Both the position numbers and the translations under genes were made by a program. A DNA stretch of 64,000 nt, from positions 2,268,501-2,332,500 of the forward strand of contig JAWQEG010000501.1 of the NCBI GenBank assembly GCA_033782935.1. Reading direction: 5' to 3'. Under the pieces are notes generated by a model, which ran no database searches, was not told the DNA's origin, and saw only the letters and a list, made by a program, of their open reading frames with translations. Shown here in pieces: positions 39,359-49,000 of the stretch. The stretch is from Petrolisthes cinctipes. Its lineage: Eukaryota > Arthropoda > Malacostraca > Decapoda > Porcellanidae. Positions within the stretch are counted from its first letter, which is position 1. Each line of letters opens with the position of its first letter.

Positions 39359-40015
39359 GTGCTAGAATATTTTCAAAATATAGGCTAAAAACATGCTAAA
39401 AATCGACATTTTAGGTGCCAAAAAATCGATATCTCAAATTCAGTCCCAAAACACCCGAAAATTCGATATTTAGGGGTCCCAGAAGCGATCTGTACATGCC
39501 TACTCCGTGTTAGAGTATTTTCAAAATACAGGCCAAAAACATACTGAAAATCGATCTTTTAGGTGCACAAAAGTCGATGTGTGCATGCATCTTCTGTACC
39601 TGTTTATATCTCAAATTCTGGCTCAAAACACCCGAAAATTCGATATTTTGGGGTCCCAGAAGCGATCTGTACATGCCTACTCCGTATTAGAGTATTTTCA
39701 AAATTCAGGCCCAAAACATGCTGAAAATTGATATTTTTGTTGCTCAAAGTCAATATGTTCATGTATCTTCTGTACCCGTTTATAACTCAAATTCAGGCTC
39801 AAAACACCCGAAAATTCAATATTTTGGGGTCCCAGAAGCAATCTGTACATGCCTACTCAGTGCTAGAATATTTTCAAAATATAGGCTAAAAACATGCTAA
39901 AAATCGATCTTTTAGGTGCCAAAAAGTCGATATCTTAAATTCAGTCCCAAAACACCCGAAAATTCGATATTTAGGGGTCCCAGAAGCGATCTGTACATGC
40001 CTACTCCGTGTTAGA

Positions 40016-40030
40016 GTATTTTCAAAATAC
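40016..40030. repeat. 15 bp inverted repeat near the monomer start (example in B)
   Basis: The sequence gtattttcaaaatac is a perfect inverted repeat with 7 bp arms around one central base. It lies at monomer positions 9-23 and occurs in most B and C1 copies. In A monomers the same place reads atattttcaaaatat (for example 40870-40884), also a perfect 7 bp inverted repeat. C2 has gtattttcaaaattc, with one mismatch. Confidence 0.85.
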
Positions 40031-40081
40031 ATGCTCAAAACATACTGAAAATCGATCTTTTAGGTGCACAATAGTCGACAT

Positions 40082-40110
40082 GTGCATGCATCTTCAGTAC
40101 CCGTTTATAT
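40082..40110 (+). repeat. 29 bp segment present in B and C, absent from A
   Basis: The segment begins gtgcatgca and ends ccgtttatat, and lies between gatat and ctcaaa. Both its left flank and its right end read atat, a 4 bp direct repeat, so A can be derived by deletion between the repeats. Insertion in the opposite direction cannot be excluded. In B copies it contains overlapping GCATGC and ATGCAT palindromes. Confidence 0.82.
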
Positions 40111-40184
40111 CTCAAAGTCAGGCTCAAAACACCCGAAAATTCAATATTTTGGGGTCCCAGAAGCAATCTGTACATGCCTACTCA

Positions 40185-40360
40185 GTGTTAGAGTATTTTC
40201 AAAATACAGGCCCAAAACATGCTGAAAATCGATATTTTAGATGCCCAAAGTCAATATGTGCATGTATCTTCTGTACCCGTTTATATCTCAAATTCAGGCT
40301 CAAAACACCCGAAAATTCAATATTTTGGGGTCCCAGAAGCAATCTGTACATGCCTACACA
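40185..40360 (+). repeat. Type C monomer, subtype C1, showing the two 88 bp halves
   Basis: C1 reads tacaggcccaaaacatgctg, attttagatgcccaaagtc and gtgcatgtatcttctg. It divides into 40185-40272 and 40273-40360, each 88 bp. For the C-class sequence I matched 56 of 88 positions without gaps. Strongest blocks are caggcccaaaaca against caggctcaaaaca, gaaaatcgatatttt against gaaaattcaatatttt, and atgtgcatg against ctgtacatg. The 176-177 bp monomer is therefore an old dimer. Confidence 0.85.
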
Positions 40361-40508
40361 GTGCTAGAATATTTTCAAAATATAGGCTAAAAACATGCTA
40401 AAAATCGACATTTTAGGTGCCAAAAATTCGATATCTCAAATTCAGTCCCAAAACACCCGAAAATTCGATATTTAGAGGTCCCAGAAGGTATCTGTACATG
40501 CCTACTCC
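40361..40508 (+). repeat. Type A monomer, subtype A2 (148 bp)
   Basis: Same short class as A1 but with atcgacatttta, atttagaggtcc and agaaggtatc. It is usually preceded by a monomer ending in ctacacag and followed by B2. A third subtype, A3, for example 483-631 and 5024-5172, has one extra A (ctaaaaaacatg, giving 149 bp), usually cagtcacaaaac, and atcgatctttta joined to an A2-like end. The linkage of subtype to neighbours shows that the HOR, not the single monomer, is the unit being copied. Confidence 0.9.
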
Positions 40509-40685
40509 GTGTTAGAGTATTTTCAAAATACAGTCCAAAAATATGCAGAAAATCGATCTTTTAGGTGCCCAAAAGTCGATATGTGCATGCATCTTCTGTA
40601 CCCGTTTATATCTCAAATTCTGGCCCTAAACACCCGACAATTCGATATTTTGGGGTCCCAGAAGCGATCTGTACATGCCTACTCC
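40509..40685 (+). repeat. Type B monomer, subtype B2 (177 bp)
   Basis: B2 shares the B-class body (cttttaggtgcc, gtcgatatgtgcatgcatc) but has cttctgtaccc, ctcaaattctggcccta and an A-like ttcgatattttgggg with agaagcgatc. It normally follows A2. Seven copies, at 2989, 8032, 50488, 51817, 53312, 54807 and 60472, are 179 bp because the T run near the start is two bases longer (gtattttttc). Confidence 0.88.
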
Positions 40686-40861
40686 GTGTTAGAGTATTTT
40701 CAAAATTCAGGCCCAAAACATGCTGAAAATCGATATTTTTGGTGCCCAAAGTCAATATGTGCATGTATCTTCTGTACCCGTTTATATCTCAAATTCAGGC
40801 TCAAAACACCCGAAAATTCAATATTTTGGGGTCCCAGAAGCAATCTGTACATGCCTACTCA
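40686..40861 (+). repeat. Type C monomer, subtype C2 (176 bp)
   Basis: C2 differs from C1 by aaaattcaggccc, where C1 has aaaatacaggccc, and by atttttggtgccc, where C1 has attttagatgccc. It usually follows B2 (or C1h in the tetramer) and precedes A1 through ctactcagtgctag. The tac to ttc change breaks the 15 bp inverted repeat found at this place in the other subtypes. Confidence 0.88.
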
Positions 40862-41009
40862 GTGCTAGAATATTTTCAAAATATAGGCTAAAAACATGCT
40901 AAAAATCGATCTTTTAGGTGCCAAAAAGTCGATATCTTAAATTCAGTCCCAAAACACCCGAAAATTCGATATTTAGGGGTCCCAGAAGCGATCTGTACAT
41001 GCCTACTCC
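40862..41009 (+). repeat. Type A monomer, subtype A1 (148 bp)
   Basis: Short monomer class. It starts gtgctagaatatttt, unlike the gtgttagagtatttt of B and C, and joins gatat directly to ctcaaattc, so it lacks the 29 bp segment present in B and C. A1 reads atcgatctttta, gccaaaaagtcgat, atttaggggtcc and agaagcgatc. It normally follows a C2 ending in ctactcag and precedes a B1. GATATC (EcoRV) occurs at the shortened joint and is generally absent from B and C. Confidence 0.92.
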
Positions 41010-44000
41010 GTGTTAGAGTATTTTCAAAATACATGCTCAAAACATACTGAAAATCGATCTTTTAGGTGCACAATAGTCGACATGTGCATGCATCTTCAGT
41101 ACCCGTTTATATCTCAAAGTCAGGCTCAAAACACCCGAAAATTCAATATTTTGGGGTCCCAGAAGCAATCTGTACATGCCTACTCAGTGTTAGAGTATTT
41201 TCAAAATACAGGCCCAAAACACGCTGAAAATCGATATTTTAGATGCCCAAAGTCAATATGTGCATGTATCTTCTGTACCCGTTTATATCTCAAATTCAGT
41301 CTCAAAACACTCGAAAATTCAATATTTTGGGGTCCCAGAAGCAATCTGTACATGCCTACACAGTGCTAGAATATTTTCAAAATATAGGCTAAAAACATGC
41401 TAAAAATCGACATTTTAGGTGCCAAAAAATCGATATCTCAAATTCAGTCCCAAAACACCCGAAAATTCGATATTTAGAGGTCCCAGAAGGTATCTGTACA
41501 TGCCTACTCCGTGTTAGAGTATTTTCAAAATACAGTCCAAAAATATGCTGAAAATCGATCTTTCAGGTGCCCAAAAGTCGATATGTGCATGCATCTTCTG
41601 TACCCGTTTATATCTCAAATTCTGGCCCTAAACACCCGATAATTCGATATTTTGGGGTCCCAGAAGCGATCTGTACATGCCTACTCCGTGTTAGAGTATT
41701 TTCAAAATTCAGGCCCAAAACATGCTGAAAATCGATATTTTTGGTGCCCAAAGTCAATATGTGCATGATATCTTCTGTACCCGTTTATATCTCAAATTCA
41801 GGCTCAAAACACCCGAAAATTCAATATTTTGGGGTCCCAGAAGCAATCTGTACATGCCTACTCAGTGCTAGAATATTTTCAAAATATAGGCTAAAAACAT
41901 GCTAAAAATCGATCTTTTAGGTGCCAAAAAGACGATATCTCAAATTCAGTCCCAAAACACCCGAAAATTCGATATTTAGGGGTCCCAGAAGCGATCTGTA
42001 CATGCCTACTCCGTGTTAGAGTATTTTCAAAATACAGGCCCAAAACATGCTGAAAATCGATATTTTAGATGCCCAAAGTCAATATGTGCATGTATCTTCT
42101 GTACCCGTTTATATCTCAAATTCAGGCTCAAAACACCCGAAAATTCAATATTTTGGGGTCCCAGAAGCAATCTGTACATGCCTACTTAGTGCTAGAATAT
42201 TTTCAAAATATAGGCTAAAAACATGCTAAAAATCGATATTTTTGGTGCCCAAAGTCAATATGTGCATGTATCTTCTGTACCCGTTTATATCTCAAATTCA
42301 GGCTCAAAACACCCGAAAATTCAATATTTTGGGGTCCCAGAAGCAATCTGTACATGCCTACTCAGTGCTAGAATATTTTCAAAATATAGGCTAAAAACAT
42401 GCTAAAAATCGATCTTTTAGGTGCCAAAAAGTCGATATCTCAAATTCAGTCCCAAAACACCCGTAAATTCGATATTTAGGGGTCCCAGAAGCGATCTGTA
42501 CATGCCTACTCCGTGTTAGAGTATTTTCAAAATACAGGCCAAAAACATACTGAAAATCGATCTTTTAGGTGCCCAAAAGTCGATGTGTGCATGCATCTTC
42601 TGTACCCGTTTATATCTCAAATTCTGGCTCAAAACACCCGAAAATTCGATATTTTTGGGTCCCAGAAGCGATCTGTACATGCCTACTCCGTGTTAGAGTA
42701 TTTTCAAAATTCAGGCCCAAAACATGCTGAAAATCGATATTTTAGATGCCCAAAGTCAATATGTGCATGTATCTTCTGTACCCGTTTATATCTCAAATTC
42801 AGGCTCAAAACACCCGAAAATTCAATATTTTGGGGTCCCAGAAGCAAACTGTACATGCCTACACAGTGCTAGAATATTTTCAAAATATAGGCTAAAAACA
42901 TGCTAAAAATCGACATTTTAGGTGCCAAAAATTCGATATCTCAAATTCAGTCCCAAAACACCCGAAAATTCGATATTTAGAGGTCCCAGAAGGTATCTGT
43001 ACATGCCTACTCCGTGTTAGAGTATTTTCAAAATACAGTCCAAAAATATGCTGAAAATCGATCTTTTAGGTGCCCAAAAGTCGATATGTGCATTCATCTT
43101 CTGTACCCGTTTATATCTCAAATTCTGGCCCTAAACACCCGATAATTCGATATTTTGGGGTCCCAGAAGCGATCTGTACATGCCTACTCCATGTTAGAGT
43201 ATTTTCAAAATTCAGGCCCAAAACATGCTGAAAATCGATATTTTTGGTGCCCAAAGTCAATATGTGCATGTATCTTCTGTACCCGTTTATATCTCAAATT
43301 CAGGCTCAAAACACCCGAAAATTCAATATTTTGGGGTCCCAGAAGCAATCTGTACATGCCTACTCAGTGCTAGAATATTTTCAAAATATAGGCTAAAAAC
43401 ATGCTAAAAATCGATCTTTTAGGTGCCAAAAAGACGATATCTCAAATTCAGTCCCAAAACACCCGAAAATTCGATATTTAGGGGTCCCAGAAGCTATCTG
43501 TACATGCCTACTCCGTGTTAGAGTATTTTCAAAATACAGGCCCAAAACATGCTGAAAATCGATATTTTAGATGCCCAAAGTCAATATGTGCATGTATCTT
43601 CTGTACCCGTTTATATCTCAAATTCAGGCTCAAAACACCCGAAAATTCGATATTTAGGGGTCCCAGAAGCGATTTGTACATGCCTACTCCGTGTTAGAGT
43701 ATTTTCAAAATACATGCTCAAAACATACTGAAAATCGATCTTTTAGGTGCACAAAGTCAATATGTGCATGTATCTTCTGTACCCGTTTATATCTCAAATT
43801 CAGGCTCAAAACAACCGAAAATTCAATATTTTGGGGTCCCAGAAGCAATCTGTACATGCCTACACAGTGCTAGAATATTTTCAAAATATAGGCTAAAAAC
43901 ATGCTAAAAATCGACATTTTAGGTGCCAAAAAATCGATATCTCAAATTCAGTCCCAAAACACCCGAAAATTCGATATTTAGAGGTCCCAGAAGGTATCTG

Positions 44001-44367
44001 TACATGCCTACTCCGTGTTAGAGTATTTTCAAAATACAGGCCAAAAACATACTGAAAATCGATCTTTTAGGTGCCCAAAAGTCGATATGTGCATGAATCT
44101 TCTGTACCCGTTTATATCTCAAATTCTGGCCCTAAACACCCGAAAATTCGATATTTTGGGGTCCCAGAAGCGATCTGTACATGCCTACTCCGTGTTAGAG
44201 TATTTTCAAAATACAGGTCCAAAACATGCTGAAAATCGATATTTTAGATGCCCAAAGTCAATATGTGCATGTATCTTCTGTATCCGTTTATATCTCAAAT
44301 TCAGGCTCAAAACACCCGAAAATTCAATATTTTGGGGTCCCAGAAGCAATCTGTACATGCCTACTTA

Positions 44368-45192
44368 GTGCTAGAATATTTTCAAAATATAGGCTAAAAA
44401 CATGCTAAAAATCGATCTTTTAGGTGCCAAAAAGTCGATATCTCAAATTCAGTCCCAAAACACCCGAAAATTCGATATTTAGGGGTCCCAGAAGCGATCT
44501 GTACACGCCTACTCCGTGTTAGAGTATTTTCAAAATACATGCTCAAAACATACTGAAAATCGATCTTTTAGGTGCCCAAAAGTCGATATGTGCATGCATC
44601 TTCAGTACCCGTTTATATCTCAAATTCAGGCTCAAAACACCCGAAAATTCAATATTTTGGGGTCCCAGAAGCAATCTGTACATGAATACTCAGTGTTAGA
44701 GTATTTTCAAAATACAGGCCCAAAACATGCTGAAAATCGATATTTTAGATGCACAAAGTCAATATGTGCATGTATCTTCTGTACCCGTTTATATCTCAAA
44801 TTCAGGCTCAAAACACCCGAAAATTCAATATTTTGGGGTCCCAGAAGCAATCTGTACATGCCTACACAGTGCTAGAATATTTTCAAAATATAGGCTAAAA
44901 ACATGCTAAAAATCGACATTTTAGGTGACAAAAAATCGATATCTCAAATTCAGTCCCAAAACGCCCGAAAATTCGATATTTAGAGGTCCCAGAAGGTATC
45001 TGTACATGCCTACTCCGTGTTAGAGTATTTTAAAAATTCAGGCCCAAAACATGCTGAAAATCGATATTTTTGGTGCCCAAAGTCAATATGTGCATGTATC
45101 TGCTGTACCCGTTTATATCTCAAATTCAGGCTCAAAACACCCCAAAATTCAATATTTTGGGGTCCCAGAAGCAATCTGTACATGCCTACTTA
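44368..45192 (+). repeat. 825 bp unit A1-B1-C1-A2-C2, copy 1
   Basis: Order A44368 B44516 C44693 A44869 C45017. Private variants shared with the next unit are gtacacgcctactcc, acatgaatactcag, gatgcacaaag, aaacgcccg, attttaaaaattc and caccccaaaattc. The C2 at 45017 has atctgctgtac where the other copy has atcttctgtac. Confidence 0.85.
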
Positions 45193-46016
45193 GTGCTAGA
45201 ATATTTTCAAAATATAGGCTAAAAACATGCTAAAAATCGATTTTTAGGTGCCAAAAAGTCGATATCTCAAATTCAGTCCCAAAACACCCGAAAATTCGAT
45301 ATTTAGGGGTCCCAGAAGCGATCTGTACACGCCTACTCCGTGTTAGAGTATTTTCAAAATACATGCTCAAAACATACTGAAAATCGATCTTTTAGGTGCC
45401 CAAAAGTCGATATGTGCATGCATCTTCAGTACCCGTTTATATCTCAAATTCAGGCTCAAAACACCCGAAAATTCAATATTTTGGGGTCCCAGAAGCAATC
45501 TGTACATGAATACTCAGTGTTAGAGTATTTTCAAAATACAGGCCCAAAACATGCTGAAAATCGATATTTTAGATGCACAAAGTCAATATGTGCATGTATC
45601 TTCTGTACCCGTTTATATCTCAAATTCAGGCTCAAAACACCCGAAAATTCAATATTTTGGGGTCCCAGAAGCAATCTGTACATGCCTACACAGTGCTAGA
45701 ATATTTTCAAAATATAGGCTAAAAACATGCTAAAAATCGACATTTTAGGTGCCAAAAAATCGATATCTCAAATTCAGTCCCAAAACGCCCGAAAATTCGA
45801 TATTTAGAGGTCCCAGAAGGTATCTGTACATGCCTACTCCGTGTTAGAGTATTTTAAAAATTCAGGCCCAAAACATGCTGAAAATCGATATTTTTGGTGC
45901 CCAAAGTCAATATGTGCATGTATCTTCTGTACCCGTTTATATCTCAAATTCAGGCTCAAAACACCCCAAAATTCAATATTTTGGGGTCCCAGAAGCAATC
46001 TGTACATGCCTACTCA
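45193..46016 (+). repeat. 825 bp unit A1-B1-C1-A2-C2, copy 2 (824 bp)
   Basis: Order A45193 B45340 C45517 A45693 C45841. The A at 45193 is 147 bp because one C is missing in atcgatttttagg. A C2 carrying the same attttaaaaattc and caccccaaaattc changes also occurs at 28661-28836, so this variant has spread across at least 17 kb. Confidence 0.83.
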
Positions 46017-49000
46017 GTGTTAGAGTATTTTCAAAATACAGGCCCAAAACATGCTGAAAATCGATATTTTAGATGCCCAAAGTCAATATGTGCATGTATC
46101 TTCTGTACCCGTTTATATCTCAAATTCAGGCTCAAAACACCCGAAAATTCAATATTTTGGGGTCCCAGAAGCAATCTGTACATGCCTACTCAGTGCTAGA
46201 ATATTTTCAAAATATAGGCTAAAAACATGCTAAAAATCGATCTTTTAGGTGCCAAAAAGTCGATATCTCAAATTCAGCCCCAAAACACCCGAAAATTCGA
46301 TATTTAGGGGTCCCAGAAGCGATCTGTACATGCCTATTCCGTGTTAGAGTATTTTCAAAATACATGCTCAAAACATACTGAAAATCGATCTTTTAGGTGC
46401 ACAAAAGTCGATATTTGCATGCATCTTCAGTACCCGTTTATATATCAAATTCAGGCTCAAAACACCCGAAAATTCAATATTTTGGGGTCCCAGAAGCAAT
46501 CTGTACATGCCTACTCAGTGTTAGAGTATTTTCAAAGTACAGGCCCAAAACATGCTGAAAATCGATATTTTAGATGCCCAAAGTCAATATGTGCATGTAT
46601 CTTCTGTACCCGTTTATATCTCAAATTCAGGCTCAAAACACACGAAAACTCAATATTTTGGGGTCCCAGAAGCAATCTGTACATGCCTACACAGTGCTAG
46701 AATATTTTCAAAATATAGGCTAAAAACATGCTAAAAATCGACATTTTAGGTGCCAAAAAATCGATATCTCAAATTCAGTCCCAAAACACCCGAAAATTCG
46801 ATATTTAGAGGTCCCAGAAGGTATCTGTACATGCCTACTCCATGTTAGAGTATTTTCAAAATACAGGCCAAAAACATACTGAAAATCGATCTTTTAGGTG
46901 CCCAAAAGTCGATATGTGCATGCATCTTCTGTACCCGTTTATATCTCAAATTCTGGCCCTAAACACCCGAAAATTTGATATTTTGGGGTCCCAGAAGCGA
47001 TCTGTACATGCCTACTCCGTGTTAGAGTATTTTCAAAATTCAGGCCCAAAACATGCTGAAAATCGATATTTTTGGTGCCCAAAGTCAATATGTGCATGTA
47101 TCTTCTGTACCCGTTTATATCTTAAATTCAGGCTCAAAACACCCGAAAATTCAATATTTTGGGGTCCCAGAAGCAATCTGTACATGCCTACTCAGTGCTA
47201 GAATATTTTCAAAATATAGGCTAAAAACATGCTAAAAATCGATCTTTTAGGTGCCAAAAAATCGATATCTCAAATTCAGTCCCAAAACACCCGAAAATTC
47301 GATATTTAGGGGTCCCAGAAGCGATCTGTACATGCCTACTCCGTGTTAGAGTATTTTCAAAATACATGCTCAAAACATACTGAAAATCGATCTTTTAGGT
47401 GCACAAAAGTCGATATTTGCATGCATCTTCAGTACCCGTTTATATATCAAATTCAGGCTCAAAACACCCGAAAATTCAATATTTTGGGGTCCCAGAAGCA
47501 ATCTGTACATGCCTACTCAGTGTTAGAGTATTTTCAAAATACAGGCCCAAAACATGCTGAAAATCGATATTTTAGATGCCCAAAGTCAATATGTGCATGT
47601 ATCTTCTGTACCCGTATATATCTCAAATTCAGGCTCAAAACACCCGAAAATTCAATATTTTGGGGTCCCAGAAGCAATCTGTACATGCCTACACAGTGCT
47701 AGAATATTTTCAAAATATAGGCTAAAAACATGCTAAAAATCGACATTTTAGGTGCCAAAAAATCTATATCTCAAATTCAGTCCCAAAACACCCGAAAATT
47801 CGATATTTAGAGGTCCCAGAAGGTATCTGTACATGCCTACTCCATGTTAGAGTATTTTCAAAATACAGGCCAAAAACATACTGAAAATCGATCTTTTAGG
47901 TGCCCAAAAGTCGATATGTGCATTCATCATCTGTACCCGTTTATATCTCAAATTCTGGCCCTAAACACCCGAAAATTTGATATTTTGGGGTCCAAGAAGC
48001 GATCTGTACATGCCTACTCCGTGTTAGAGTATTTTCAAAATTCAGGCCCAAAAGATGCTGAAAATCGATATTTTTGGTGCCCAAAGTCAATATGTGCATG
48101 TATCTTCTGTACCCGTTTATATCTCAAATTCAGGCTCAAAACACCCGAAAATTCAATATTTTGGGGTCCCAGAAGCAATCTGTACATGCCTACTCAGTGC
48201 TAGAATATTTTCAAAATATAGGCTAAAAACATGCTAAAAATCGATCTTTTAGGTGCCAAAAAGTCGATATCTCAAATTCAGTCCCAAAACACCCGAAAAT
48301 TCGATATTTAGGGGTCCCAGAAGCGATCTGTACATGCCTACTCCGTGTTAGAGTATTTTCAAAATACATGCTCAAAACATACTGAAAATCGATCTTTTAG
48401 GTGCACAAAAGTCGATATGTGCATGCATCTTCAGTACCCGTTTATATCTCAAATTCAGGTTCAAAACACCCGAAAATTCAATATTTTGGGGTCCCAGAAG
48501 CAATCTGTACATGCCTACTCAGTGCTAGAATATTTTCAAAATATAGGCTAAAAACATGCTAAAAATCTATCTTTTAGGTGCCAAAAAGTCGATATCTCAA
48601 ATTCAGTCCCAAAACACCCGAAAATTCGATATTTAGGGGTCCCAGAAGCGATCTGTACATGCCTACTCCGTGTTAGAGTATTTTCAAAATACATGCTCAA
48701 AACATACTGAAAATCGATCTTTTAGGTGCACAAAAGTCGATATTTGCATGCATCTTCAGTACCCGTTTATATATCAAATTCAGGCTCAAAACACCCGAAA
48801 ATTCAATATTTTGGGGTCCCAGAAGCAATCTGTACATGCCTACTCAGTGTTAGAGTATTTTCAAAATACAGGCCCAAAACATGCTGAAAATCGATATTTT
48901 AGATGCCCAAAGTCAATATGTGCATGTATCTTCTCTACCCGTTTATATCTCAAATTCAGGCTCAAAACACCCGAAAATTCAATATTTTGGGGTCCCAGAA

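Larger units (their letters stand above)
40008..40184 (+). repeat. Type B monomer, subtype B1 (177 bp)
   Basis: Long monomer with the B signature tacatgctcaaaacatactg, cttttaggtgcacaa and atgtgcatgcatcttcagta. This copy has local changes (caatagtcgacatg and caaagtcagg) shared with 35499, 36502 and 41010. The extra A in cacaaaagtc, against cccaaagtc in C, makes B one base longer than C. The 29 bp segment absent from A is at 40082-40110. Many B1 copies at 1-20 kb read tatatatcaaattc where others read tatatctcaaattc. Confidence 0.9.
40008..41009 (+). repeat. Reference hexameric HOR unit B1-C1-A2-B2-C2-A1 (1002 bp)
   Basis: This is a clean example of the six-monomer higher-order repeat: B1 40008-40184, C1 40185-40360, A2 40361-40508, B2 40509-40685, C2 40686-40861, A1 40862-41009. 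Neighbouring units at 35499-36501, 46341-47342 and 47343-48344 have the same order. The two halves of the hexamer differ at diagnostic sites. B1 has tacatgctc and cttcagtac, while B2 has a tacaggcc-type start and tctggcccta. C1 has attttagatg, C2 atttttggtg. A1 has atcgatctttta and aagcgatc, A2 atcgacatttta and aaggtatc. Confidence 0.88.
39359..43867 (+). repeat. 4.5 kb super-repeat, copy 2
   Basis: Starts: A39359 B39507 C39684 A39860 B40008 C40185 A40361 B40509 C40686 A40862 B41010 C41187 A41363 B41511 C41688 A41865 C42013 A42189 A42365 B42513 C42690 A42866 B43014 C43191 A43367 C43515 B43691. It differs from copy 1 at scattered sites, for example gtattagag at about 39684 and ctccatgtta at about 43188. 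Homology ends in the A monomer at 43867, whose right half reads agaggtcc and aaggtatc where 39359 reads aggggtcc and aagcgatc. Confidence 0.84.

Noticed and set aside
40082..40110. 29 bp segment as a mobile element insertion with a target-site duplication
   Set aside because: It is too short, has no terminal inverted repeats, and aligns with the other half of the monomer, so it belongs to the ancestral dimer. Deletion in A is the simpler explanation.
40470..40492. CENP-B box-like site on the minus strand of the acacccgaaaattcgat segment
   Set aside because: The reverse complement has atcg and cgggt in the right order, but the spacing is one base short of the NTTCGNNNNANNCGGGN pattern and the first TT is not kept. 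In most B and C monomers the CpG is also lost (ttcaatat).
40870..40884. Inverted repeat as a transcription terminator
   Set aside because: It recurs in nearly every monomer, has weak AT arms and no gene upstream. It is treated as a satellite dyad instead.
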